From positions 1,932 to 65,931 of the forward strand of contig NZ_LQMT02000040.1 of the NCBI RefSeq assembly GCF_001620365.2: a DNA stretch of 64,000 bases, given 5' to 3'. The notes below the pieces were generated by a model. That model ran no database searches, had not been told where the DNA came from, and saw only the letters and a program-made list of their open reading frames with translations. Positions within the stretch are counted from its first letter, which is position 1. The number at the start of each line of letters is the position of its first letter. The stretch comes from Amycolatopsis keratiniphila subsp. keratiniphila (GTDB lineage: Bacteria > Actinomycetota > Actinomycetes > Mycobacteriales > Pseudonocardiaceae). This document shows, in pieces, positions 24,005-32,173 of the stretch. The position numbers and the translations under genes are program-made.

Positions 24005-27000
24005 GCGGCCGGCGAACCAAGGCACACACATCGCCACCATCGCCGCCGCGGCCAGCAGCAGCGAAGCCTGCGTCACCGGCCCATAGGCCCACTCCTGCCC
24101 ATGCCCCAGCAGCCGCCCCACCACAGCGACGAGCGTTCCCACGACCATCCCACCGAAGGCGAGGTATCGCGGCGCGCGTTCGCTGAACTGGCGGGCCAGC
24201 AGGACGGCGATCAGCAGCACGATCGGCAGCATCCCGCCCAGTACGGCCAGCAGTCCGATCAGGACCACCGGCACCACCGGCCCGGAACCGGCTTCCACCG
24301 AAATACGACGACGGCGGACCGGCCACAGCGCCCCGGCCAGCACCAGCAGGATCGCGACCGCCCCGATCAGCAGGCCTGAGCGGTACTTCCAGTCCGGCGT
24401 GAACTCGAGTTGCACGACACCACCGGAGCCCGCGGGCAGGATCCACGCCTGCTGCCAGCCGTCGACGCGCGTCTTCACCAGCGGAGTTCCGTTCAGCGAG
24501 GCGGTCCAGCCCGCGTTCGCGTTCTCCGGAACGGCCAAAATGGACTCGCCGCCGCCCGCCACGGTGACCGATCGGGACGTCGCGTCCCACGAGTCCACGG
24601 TGACGGCGCGATGCGTGGCGGGCGAAACGGCCCGGCCCGCCGGTTTGAGCCAGAGGTCTTGGACCACGAAGGACTCGGAACGGTCGGTCCGCAGTTCGTG
24701 CCCGCCGGCCGCCAGGTCCACGCCGCCCGCCGAATCGGGACACGCGGACAACGTCAGCGGCCGGTGCGCGACGAAGTCGGCGAGCGTGCCGCGCACGGAG
24801 GTGTCGTAGTCGAAGCCGTCCAGGCGGACGTTCGGGCCCGATCCGCAGGGCAGGGCGAATTCCGCGGCCGGGGCGGGAAGTTCCGCGCCGGTCAGGGAAA
24901 GGCTCCCGATTCCGAGCGAGTGCCGGGTCCGCTGGTCGTCGTCGAGGCCGGCGAACGCGATCTTCAGCTGCGAGGTCTCCAACGGCGGAAAAGTCGCCGC
25001 GCCGGAGGCGTCGAGTTCGACGGAACGGCTCGACGTCGGAGTCGTCAGTTCCAACCGCGCTGGGGCACGCGAGTCGGCGACACGGATCCCGGAGATCGTC
25101 TGCGGTTTCGCCCAGTCCAGGGTCATCGTCGGCCGCAGATCCGTGACGTCGGGCTGCCAGGCGGTCACGGGATTCCCGTCCACCGCGGCGAACGCGCTCG
25201 CGGACGGATCCCCGCCCAGTTGCGACGTCGCCGAAACCTGCAAGCCCGGAAGCGCCACCGGGACCCGTCCACCGCCCGCCGGCAGCACGGTGCCGCCGAA
25301 CTCGTAGGTACTCTGCGACGTCGTCGAGAACAGCCGCCGGATCCCGGCCGGTTCCTCGCCGTCACGGCCCGCGTTGGCGTCACAGCGGCCGGACACGCAC
25401 GCGTACCTCGGCTGCGACCCTCGGGTGAACGCGAATCCCGGAGCCGTACCCGCCCCGAGATCGGCGGGGACTTCCAGCGCACGCTGCGGTTCCACGCCGG
25501 GGATCTTCAGCTCCGAGATCCCGACGTTCCCGTCCTGCCTGCCGACCACGAGCGACAGCAACGTGATCCGCACCTTGCGCGTCACCCCTTCCGGCACCGG
25601 ATAGGTGTGCGCCCCCGCACCGCGGACGACCTGGTGATCGACGGAACCGTTGTCCGTGGTGATCCGGATCCTGGTCGGCGGCCAGCCGACGCGGATGTCG
25701 TCGACCATCGCGAGATCGACCGAGTTCACCAGCCGCGGGGTGTCGAGCTCGACTTCGAGCCACTCCCCGATCGGCCCCGTGAAGCTCGACGAATGCCAGG
25801 CGGTGCGCGGATCCCCGTCCAGCGCGGCGAACGGCTGATGGCTCGGATCCGAGCCGCCGAAGGCGTCCGCGAACGAAGCCGCCGTCGACGCGGTGACCGA
25901 GCGGATCCCCCGGTACGCGGCCACGGTCTGGTGCTGCTCACCAGGAAACGGCAGGACGTCCAGCGCGGCTCGTTGCTGGCGCGGGGATTCCCCGGCGGTC
26001 AGCGTCTGGCTCAGGTTGTCCCGCACCCCGCCGACGTTGCGTTCGGCGCGGCGCAGCCCGTCGGTGACCAGCCTCGGCCCCGTCGGCGAACCGCCGTCCC
26101 CGGTCAGCACCGTCGGCGTACCCGGGTCGAGCTGGCCGGAGTTCATCAGCGGCAACAGGTTCTCCGGGCCACCGCTCACCGTCGGGACGTCCTTCGTGGA
26201 CGTCGCGGTGACGAGCGGCACCGGCCGTTTCACCTCGAAGACCTCCAGCGGCCCGAACTGGGCCGACTTCTCGATCCCCGGCGATCCGGCCAGCCCGGCG
26301 CGCAACGTCGTGAAGTCGGGCGCGCCGACCTTGGCGCGGTCGACGTCGCCGCGCAGCAGCAGGAACCGGTAGCCCGACCGCGCGAGCAGCGCCGCGAGCC
26401 CGGGATCCCCTCTGCCGTCGGCCAGGGCCGCGTCGACCGAGTCCATCAGGCGGGTGTTGCCCTCCGAGCCCAACGGCACCTGGTTGCGCACCGCCCACGG
26501 GCTGTCAGCGATGGCCTGCGCCGGTTCGTCCACCGTGCGACCCCAGTCGTACTCGCCGAACCCGGTCGCGGGCAGCAGCAGCGTGCGCGCCGTCGCGTCG
26601 GTCTTGGCGACGTAGCCCATCGCGTCGTACCAATATCCCGGCACCTCGTCCCAGCCAGGCCCCGGCCGCAGCGTCAGCAGCCACACCGGCGCGGCCATCA
26701 CCACGACCAGCAGGGCACCCAGCGCGGGCCGCAGATTTCGCCGCAGCGCGGGCGCGGCGCTGGTGATGCCGTGGACGAACGCCAGCATCAACGGCAGCCG
26801 CAGCACCGGTTCGAACTTGTGCACGTTCCGCAGCGGCGCGAGCGGGCCGTCGAGCAGATGCCGCACGGGTTCCGCCAGCGGGCTGTCGAGCGTCCCGACG
26901 TAGCCGACGGTCAGCAGCGTCAACCCGGTCAGCACGCCGAGCACCAGGAACCGCCGTTCGGGCAGCCCACGCCGCGCGAGACCGAACAACCCGACCGCGG

Positions 27001-27895
27001 CCACCAGCCCGGTCGCCGTCATCAGCACCGGGTTGTCGATCAGCGCCCAGCCCGAGGGCCACCATGGCGTGCCCTGCACGACGTAGGCGACCCACTGGTT
27101 CGTGCCGCGCAGCACCTCGAACAGCGACATCGGCGCCGTGGTGTTCGTCGCGGATTCGATGTAGTCGAGGAACGGCAGGCTGTACTGGCCGAGCAGTACC
27201 AGCGGCAGGAACCACCACAGCACCACCCCGACGACGAAGACGAACCACCAGATCACCAGCGCGACATGCGTGCTCCGCCATTTCCGGGTCAGCAGCCACA
27301 ATCCCGGGAGCACGAGCGCCATCACGACCATCGCGCCGTTGATCCCGCCCATGCACAGCACGGCGAGCGCGGACAGCCCGGCGGCACGGCGCGGCGAGCC
27401 GATGCGATCGGCGAGGATCAACGGCAGCAGAACCCACGGCAGCAGGACGGCGGGCAGCATTTCCGAGGACAGCGAACCGATTTCGGTGACCATCCTCGGC
27501 GCGAGGGCGTAACCCACTGCTCCGATCAGCCGAGTCCGTTCGTTCCCTATTTTCAGCGCGCGGGCCACCAGCAGGGCGCCGCCGAACGCGACCGAGAGCA
27601 GGATCGCGCACCACAGCCGCTGCGCGATCCACACCGGTATCCCGACGGCTTGGCACGCCGCGAAGAACGGCCCCATCGGGAACAGGTAGCCGTAGGCCTG
27701 GTTCTGCAGCTCCCCCGCCGTCGCCTGGGGATTCCACAGGTGCAGCGCCCGGCCGAGGAAGGCCAGCGGATCCACGGCGAGGTCGAGTTTCGTGTCGAAG
27801 GTCGTCCTGCCGGGACGCTGCACAAAGGACAGCACGGTGAGTGCCAGCACGATCCACGTGCTCGGCCTCTTCACGAGCGCGCCGGGGGTTACCAT
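23972..27895 (-). CDS. aftD: Alpha-(1->3)-arabinofuranosyltransferase AftD
   Basis: A 1307-residue membrane glycosyltransferase. In mycobacteria AftD uses decaprenyl-phosphoryl arabinose to add alpha-1,3 branches to arabinogalactan and lipoarabinomannan outside the membrane. The N-terminal half has eleven or so hydrophobic helices (DUF3367/GT-C), with the acidic first loop TTFDTKLDLAVDP (D34, D38, D42). The soluble part holds at least two discoidin-like carbohydrate-binding modules (HQPFAALDGDPRTAWHSSSF and SAFAAVDGNPVTAWQPDV). Further helices form the C-terminus. ATG at 27895 is chosen because TAGTAT ends 7 nt before it, a leaderless -10; an upstream in-frame ATG lies inside the divergent gene. 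Confidence 0.9.
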   Translation of the reverse strand: MVTPGALVKRPSTWIVLALTVLSFVQRPGRTTFDTKLDLAVDPLAFLGRALHLWNPQATAGELQNQAYGYLFPMGPFFAACQAVGIPVWIAQRLWCAILLSVAFGGALLVARALKIGNERTRLIGAVGYALAPRMVTEIGSLSSEMLPAVLLPWVLLPLILADRIGSPRRAAGLSALAVLCMGGINGAMVVMALVLPGLWLLTRKWRSTHVALVIWWFVFVVGVVLWWFLPLVLLGQYSLPFLDYIESATNTTAPMSLFEVLRGTNQWVAYVVQGTPWWPSGWALIDNPVLMTATGLVAAVGLFGLARRGLPERRFLVLGVLTGLTLLTVGYVGTLDSPLAEPVRHLLDGPLAPLRNVHKFEPVLRLPLMLAFVHGITSAAPALRRNLRPALGALLVVVMAAPVWLLTLRPGPGWDEVPGYWYDAMGYVAKTDATARTLLLPATGFGEYDWGRTVDEPAQAIADSPWAVRNQVPLGSEGNTRLMDSVDAALADGRGDPGLAALLARSGYRFLLLRGDVDRAKVGAPDFTTLRAGLAGSPGIEKSAQFGPLEVFEVKRPVPLVTATSTKDVPTVSGGPENLLPLMNSGQLDPGTPTVLTGDGGSPTGPRLVTDGLRRAERNVGGVRDNLSQTLTAGESPRQQRAALDVLPFPGEQHQTVAAYRGIRSVTASTAASFADAFGGSDPSHQPFAALDGDPRTAWHSSSFTGPIGEWLEVELDTPRLVNSVDLAMVDDIRVGWPPTRIRITTDNGSVDHQVVRGAGAHTYPVPEGVTRKVRITLLSLVVGRQDGNVGISELKIPGVEPQRALEVPADLGAGTAPGFAFTRGSQPRYACVSGRCDANAGRDGEEPAGIRRLFSTTSQSTYEFGGTVLPAGGGRVPVALPGLQVSATSQLGGDPSASAFAAVDGNPVTAWQPDVTDLRPTMTLDWAKPQTISGIRVADSRAPARLELTTPTSSRSVELDASGAATFPPLETSQLKIAFAGLDDDQRTRHSLGIGSLSLTGAELPAPAAEFALPCGSGPNVRLDGFDYDTSVRGTLADFVAHRPLTLSACPDSAGGVDLAAGGHELRTDRSESFVVQDLWLKPAGRAVSPATHRAVTVDSWDATSRSVTVAGGGESILAVPENANAGWTASLNGTPLVKTRVDGWQQAWILPAGSGGVVQLEFTPDWKYRSGLLIGAVAILLVLAGALWPVRRRRISVEAGSGPVVPVVLIGLLAVLGGMLPIVLLIAVLLARQFSERAPRYLAFGGMVVGTLVAVVGRLLGHGQEWAYGPVTQASLLLAAAAMVAMCVPWFAGRSAEPDVGPRS

Positions 27896-27903
27896 CCGGT
27901 AGA
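27888..27903. promoter_or_regulatory. Envelope-locus element E: GTTAC-N6-GTAGA
   Basis: GTTACCATCCGGTAGA covers the aftD start codon (27893-27895) and touches its -10 box. It keeps TAC-N6-GTA, with one half-site weaker than in elements A and D. Binding here would block initiation of aftD. Confidence 0.4.
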
Positions 27904-27928
27904 TACTAGGCGGAAACGTGGCTATTAT
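27903..27928. promoter_or_regulatory. Back-to-back leaderless promoters for aftD and methyltransferase
   Basis: On the minus strand TAGTAT (27903-27908) ends 7 nt before the aftD ATG. On the plus strand TATTAT (27923-27928) ends 7 nt before the methyltransferase ATG at 27936. Both have the spacing of leaderless actinobacterial genes, and neither gene has a ribosome binding site. The whole divergent control region is only 40 bp. Confidence 0.6.
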
Positions 27929-27935
27929 GCGCCCT

Positions 27936-28640
27936 ATGACAGACGGTTTCGAAGAAGCGTGGTCGCTCGCCGAACCCGTCAAGGGCTGGATGACGCGGGA
28001 TCAGGGACTCGCCTTGTGGAACGCCGCGTGCCGGCTGGACAAGGGCGATCTCATCGTGGAGATCGGCAGCCACCAGGGCCGTTCGACGATCGTGCTCGCG
28101 AGCGCCGCCCGCACGGTCGGGGCGCGGGTGGTCGCCGTCGACCCGTTCGTCGACGGCCGGTTGTTCGGCGGATCGCCGACACGCCAACGGTTCGAGGCGA
28201 ACCTGAGGCAGGCGGGAGTCGACGACGTCGTCGAGCTCGTGGCGGAGTACAGCACGAAGCTCCGCCCGCGCTGGGACCGTCCGATCCAGTTGCTCTACAT
28301 CGACGGCAAACACGACTACTGGACCTACACCGACGACCTGCGCTGGTCGGCGAACCTCGACGACGGCCGGGAAATCCTGGTCCACGACTGCTTTTCCTCG
28401 ATCGGCGTCACACTGGGCACAATCGCGAAAGTCCTCTTCGGACGGCGCTACACCTATCTCGACCGCGCGACCTCGCTGGCCCGGTTCCGGCTCGCTCCTC
28501 CGTCGGCGAAGGACAGGCTGCGCGTGCTCGCCCAGCTGCCGTGGTTCGCGCGCAACGTCGGGATCAAGATCCTGCTGCGACTGCGCCTGGCCCCCGTCGC
28601 GAAGATCTTCGGCCACGACAGCCCGTACGACCCCTACTGA
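27936..28640 (+). CDS. Class I methyltransferase (methyltransferase_24 type)
   Basis: A 234-residue protein with a class I SAM-binding fold. Motif I is LIVEIGSHQGRSTIVLASAA, followed by ARVVAVDPFVDG; LLYIDGKHDYWTYTDDLRWS is the conserved D-x-x-H block of methyltransferase_24 proteins. These often act in polysaccharide or surface-glycan modification. MTDGF at 27936 is chosen because of the leaderless -10 box; starts further upstream have no support. It is divergent from aftD and convergent with the next membrane protein gene, overlapping its 3' end by 7 nt. Confidence 0.8.
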   Translation: MTDGFEEAWSLAEPVKGWMTRDQGLALWNAACRLDKGDLIVEIGSHQGRSTIVLASAARTVGARVVAVDPFVDGRLFGGSPTRQRFEANLRQAGVDDVVELVAEYSTKLRPRWDRPIQLLYIDGKHDYWTYTDDLRWSANLDDGREILVHDCFSSIGVTLGTIAKVLFGRRYTYLDRATSLARFRLAPPSAKDRLRVLAQLPWFARNVGIKILLRLRLAPVAKIFGHDSPYDPY

Positions 28641-30379
28641 GTGAGCGGTTTGCCGACGTCGACCTTGGCGAGACAGACTGGAGCACCCTTCGCGGACAGC
28701 TGAAAGCCGATCTTGTCGAACAGACCCTCGATCGGCAGGTACATCGTGTGCAGGCCGGGCTGGAACCACACCGGCACGCGGGTCCCGTCGCGATCCACGA
28801 ACCCTTCGCCGCCGTCCGCGGTGAAGTAGTCGATACGGAGCAGGTACCGGCCGAGAACGGGCGTGTCCAACGGAACCCGGACCAGTTGCTCGCCGACGGT
28901 GTACCCACAGCCCGCCACCGGACCGGGCACGCCGCGGGAAACCGGTTCCACGCCGGTGATCGTCCTCGCGGTACCCGAGTCGTCCAAAAGGGACATCCGG
29001 CTGGCCGGCTGATCGAACTGGAAACCCGGGATCAGGCCCACCACCCGTGAAGTCCGGGCGTTCTCGCCGAACCAGCCGTGCAGGATGTCGTTCGGCACGG
29101 GCGAGTCGAACAGGACGAGGTCGGGATCCCGCTCGATCGAAGCTCGCGCGTTGGCGAGGAACTCCCGGGAGTGCTCGAACCGTAATCCGGGCGCCAGGCG
29201 GGAAAAGCCCACGGCGGAACTCGCGAGCAAGGCGAGACACAACGCCAGGGCGAACGGACGTTTCGCCGAAGACGGCACGGGATCCGAAGGCCGGTCGAGC
29301 GGTTTGGGCTCCAGGAAGGCGAAAGCGAGACACAGCGCGACGACGAGCGCCAGATCGGCGACGTAACGGGGATCGCTGCCCAGTTCCGGGCCGACCTCGG
29401 TGAGCCTGGTGGCCGCCGAAAGCCCGATGTCCGCCACGAACACCAGGCCCAGCAGGATCCACGCCTTCCTGGCCCGTAGCCCGCCCACGCGGCTCCCGAA
29501 CACCAGCACCGCGACGGCCACGAGCAGCAGCACGATCCGCACCACCACGGGGGAAGCGGTGAACGTCGCGCCGGGGCCCGGTCCCGACCATGGTCCGCCC
29601 ACCATCCCGGGGATCAGGGTGTCGCCGAGCATCCTGCCCGTCATGTCCGCGACCGTGCCGACGGTGACGGGACCGCCGCCCTGCCCGACCTGGCTCGTGG
29701 TCAACGTCAGGAAAACGGCGGCGTAGCCAGCGAGAACGGCAGCCAAGACACCCATCAGCACGAGGTGGCGGCGCAAGGAAATCCCGAGCAGCACGGTGAT
29801 CCCGGCGATCAGCACCGGGATGAACACCGCCTTTTCGTAGAAGGCGAGCCCGAACACGGTCCACGCCACGGTCGCGATCGCCCAGCGGCCGCCGTCGGCG
29901 AGGTAGCGCACGTGCGCGTGCAAGGCGGCCGTGGCCGCCAGTAGCACGGGCGCGATCTGGATGGCGTACGCCCACCACAGTGTCGGGACGAGCAGCAAGG
30001 TCGATGTCGTGAACATCGTGAACGGGACGAGAATCCCCCACCGCCGCCCGAAACAGCGCACCAGCACCGCCCACAGCAGCACCGACGACGCCGCCTGCAT
30101 CACCAGGACCGGTGCCATCAGCACGGCGAAGTTCAGTGGTGCCAACGCGGTCACCACGTCGGCGAGCAGGAATCCGCCGGGCGCGAGATGACCGTGGTAG
30201 TCCTGGAAAAAGTAGCCGAAGTCGAACGGGCCCGCCTTCGCGGCGTGATAGGTGATGACGAAGTCGTCCTGCGCGAGGCTGCCGCGCAGCGCGGCCCACA
30301 CGTGCAGGACGAACGGGATCACGCCGGCCGCGAAGGCGGCGAGCGCGACCGGCGAAGGTCTTTTCCCCCGGAGAGCCAC
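28634..30379 (-). CDS. Multi-pass membrane protein, candidate GT-C glycosyltransferase
   Basis: A protein of about 581 residues with ten or more hydrophobic helices and a C-terminal soluble domain of about 200 residues. The first loop carries GSLAQDDFVITYHAAKAGPF, an Asp-Asp pair in the place expected for GT-C enzymes, but no family can be named. The C-terminal domain looks like a beta-sandwich. GTG at 30379 has GAGG 6 nt upstream; TTG at 30391, overlapping the previous stop as TTGA, and GTG at 30415 are alternatives. It is translationally linked to the VWA gene, so the two products probably act together. Confidence 0.65.
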   Translation of the reverse strand: MALRGKRPSPVALAAFAAGVIPFVLHVWAALRGSLAQDDFVITYHAAKAGPFDFGYFFQDYHGHLAPGGFLLADVVTALAPLNFAVLMAPVLVMQAASSVLLWAVLVRCFGRRWGILVPFTMFTTSTLLLVPTLWWAYAIQIAPVLLAATAALHAHVRYLADGGRWAIATVAWTVFGLAFYEKAVFIPVLIAGITVLLGISLRRHLVLMGVLAAVLAGYAAVFLTLTTSQVGQGGGPVTVGTVADMTGRMLGDTLIPGMVGGPWSGPGPGATFTASPVVVRIVLLLVAVAVLVFGSRVGGLRARKAWILLGLVFVADIGLSAATRLTEVGPELGSDPRYVADLALVVALCLAFAFLEPKPLDRPSDPVPSSAKRPFALALCLALLASSAVGFSRLAPGLRFEHSREFLANARASIERDPDLVLFDSPVPNDILHGWFGENARTSRVVGLIPGFQFDQPASRMSLLDDSGTARTITGVEPVSRGVPGPVAGCGYTVGEQLVRVPLDTPVLGRYLLRIDYFTADGGEGFVDRDGTRVPVWFQPGLHTMYLPIEGLFDKIGFQLSAKGAPVCLAKVDVGKPLTQ

Positions 30380-30387
30380 GGGTCGCC

Positions 30388-31956
30388 TCAATTCTTGCAG
30401 GTCGGCGGCTGGCACATGATCTTGCTCAGCGCCTGGTAGAAGACGTCCGAGATCTTCCTCGGATCGGGGGTGGTGAACGATTCCCCGCCGGTGGCGGTGG
30501 AAACCTGCCGCAGTTCGGACGCGTCGATATCCGGCCCGATGCCGATCCCGATGACCGGCAACGGTTTCCGCGGATCCTGGAGCTTGCCCAGTTCCTCCAG
30601 CAGCCGGGGCAGCCCGATCGTCTCGCTGTCCTCGTTGCGCCCGTCGGTGAGCACGACGACCAGGTTGATCCGGCCGGGTTTCCAGTTCTGCCTGGCGTTC
30701 TGATACGCGGCGAGGATGGAGTCGTAGAGGCCGGTCGCGCCACCGGCTTTCGGGCGTACGGCTTGGAGTCGCGCGACACCGCCCGAAGCCGTCTGCTCGG
30801 CGATCGTCTTCATCGGCAGCAGGACACGATGGTCCTTGTCACCGTCCAATTTGGTCGAGAACAGCCACAAACCCAGTTCCGTCGTGGGTTTGAACAGGCC
30901 GAGCCCCTGCGTCGCGGCTTGCAGGGTGAGTTCCATCCGGCTCTTCCCCGTACCCGGCACGGCGGCGGCCATCGAACCGGAGACGTCGAGCAGCACCTGG
31001 ACGCGGGCGCTCAGGTTCGTCCCTGCCCAGGCCTGCAGGACGGCGTACAGGTCCGCCACCGGCGGGGCTCCCGGCGGACGCGGCGCCGGATCGGTCCGGC
31101 CGTCCTGCGCCCGCGGCACGGCGAACTGGCCGCTGGGAGCCCGGAATCCCGCGTCGGCGAAGATGCCGCCGGCGAGCGGGTCGAGCAGCAACCGCAGGAA
31201 GCGTTCCGCCGCGGTCCTCGACGCTTCGGACGCCTTGGGCAGCACGACATACGGATAGTCGAAGCCCTGCACCGGGACACCCGGGTAGGCCGCCACCAGG
31301 TTCCGCGCGAGGACGGATTGTTCGGTCGTGGGAAAGGCGGCCGGGAACCCGTCCGGCGCCGGGTTCAGTTTCCGCATGGCGGCGGTGAACGCCGCGGCCG
31401 GGTCGGGTTCCTTCTCGGTCAGCTTCCGCAGCGCGAGCAACGTGCCGACGCCGAGCGGATCGCGTGCCGGATCCGGGATCCCGATCGGTGCCCCGTCGAG
31501 GATCTCCTGCCACGACGGGGTTTTCCCCGGCCAGCCGAACCGCCGCGCGGTTTCGTCGGGAAGTCCCAGTACCACCGGGGAATTCGCCACCGACTGACCG
31601 GATTCCGGCAGGTTCCACGCGCCGGCGTCCCTGGCCTGCGACAACATCGTGCTCGACTCGGGGACCCAGACGTCGGGCCCGCCGGAGGCGGTGGTCCCGA
31701 GCAGGTCGGCGGTCTTGGCCGACTCGCTCGCGGTCACGTTGACACTGAAGCATTCTTCCTGCGGCACGGTCTTCGCGAGCCGCGTGAGCACCGGCGCCAC
31801 GTCGGGCGCCGCGGTGATCTCGACCGGTGTCAACGCGTCACATCCGTTGCCAGCCAACCGGGCCCGCAGGTAGTCGACACCCCACCAGGCGCCGAGCGCG
31901 ATCACCAACAACAGACTCAAGACGACCACGGGCGCACGCCTCGGGCCGTCCTGCAT
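30388..31956 (-). CDS. Membrane-anchored solute-binding/VWA domain protein
   Basis: A 522-residue exported protein with one N-terminal membrane anchor at about residues 9-26. Residues 40-300 look like an ABC-type substrate-binding domain (VEITAAPDVAPVLTRLAKTV, PDVWVPESS, GFPAAFPTTEQSVLARN). Residues 318-510 are a von Willebrand A domain with an intact metal site, D324-V-S326-G-S328, and VVVLTDGRNED. VWA domains mediate protein contacts through a metal ion. The start has GGAGG 7 nt upstream, and a TTGACG-17-CAACAT promoter lies further up. Linkage to the arabinan genes suggests a scaffold in envelope assembly; this is inference. Confidence 0.78.
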   Translation of the reverse strand: MQDGPRRAPVVVLSLLLVIALGAWWGVDYLRARLAGNGCDALTPVEITAAPDVAPVLTRLAKTVPQEECFSVNVTASESAKTADLLGTTASGGPDVWVPESSTMLSQARDAGAWNLPESGQSVANSPVVLGLPDETARRFGWPGKTPSWQEILDGAPIGIPDPARDPLGVGTLLALRKLTEKEPDPAAAFTAAMRKLNPAPDGFPAAFPTTEQSVLARNLVAAYPGVPVQGFDYPYVVLPKASEASRTAAERFLRLLLDPLAGGIFADAGFRAPSGQFAVPRAQDGRTDPAPRPPGAPPVADLYAVLQAWAGTNLSARVQVLLDVSGSMAAAVPGTGKSRMELTLQAATQGLGLFKPTTELGLWLFSTKLDGDKDHRVLLPMKTIAEQTASGGVARLQAVRPKAGGATGLYDSILAAYQNARQNWKPGRINLVVVLTDGRNEDSETIGLPRLLEELGKLQDPRKPLPVIGIGIGPDIDASELRQVSTATGGESFTTPDPRKISDVFYQALSKIMCQPPTCKN

Positions 31957-31991
31957 GTGCGTGCCTCCGAGGTGCGGGGTGAGGACCTGGG

Positions 31992-32020
31992 ATGTTGCCC
32001 AATCCGCCCGCGAACGTCAA
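31992..32020 (-). promoter_or_regulatory. Promoter of VWA gene
   Basis: On the minus strand TTGACG (32015-32020) and CAACAT (31992-31997) are separated by exactly 17 nt, about 36 nt before the start codon. The -35 box overlaps a sixth, weaker copy of the locus element, TCAAC-N6-GTAAC at 32017-32032. Confidence 0.5.
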
Positions 32021-32087
32021 CCCTCGGGTAACTTAGCGCGCCCCGTTGCGGCAAACGGCCTAACGAAACCCGTGACTCACGTGATCA

Positions 32088-32155
32088 GAGCCGTGACTCG
32101 CGTGATTGGAGGCGGAACTCGTGAGTTCCGCCTCCAATCACGCGAGTCACGGCTC
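32088..32155. terminator. Perfect 32-bp hairpin downstream of GGDEF gene
   Basis: Two perfect 32-nt arms (32088-32119 and 32124-32155) flank a 4-nt CGTG loop. It sits 18 nt after the GGDEF gene stop and upstream of the VWA promoter, so it would insulate the two. A partial copy of the arm sequence (CGTGACTCACGTGATCA) lies just outside it at 32071-32087, suggesting repeated duplication. Confidence 0.65.
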
Positions 32156-32173
32156 CAAGCACGCGAGTTCGGC

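Noticed and set aside
24410..29050. 1546-codon plus-strand open frame
   Set aside because: It is antisense to aftD and the next membrane protein. The translation is Arg/Pro/Gln-rich low complexity without motifs, while the minus strand gives a full AftD.
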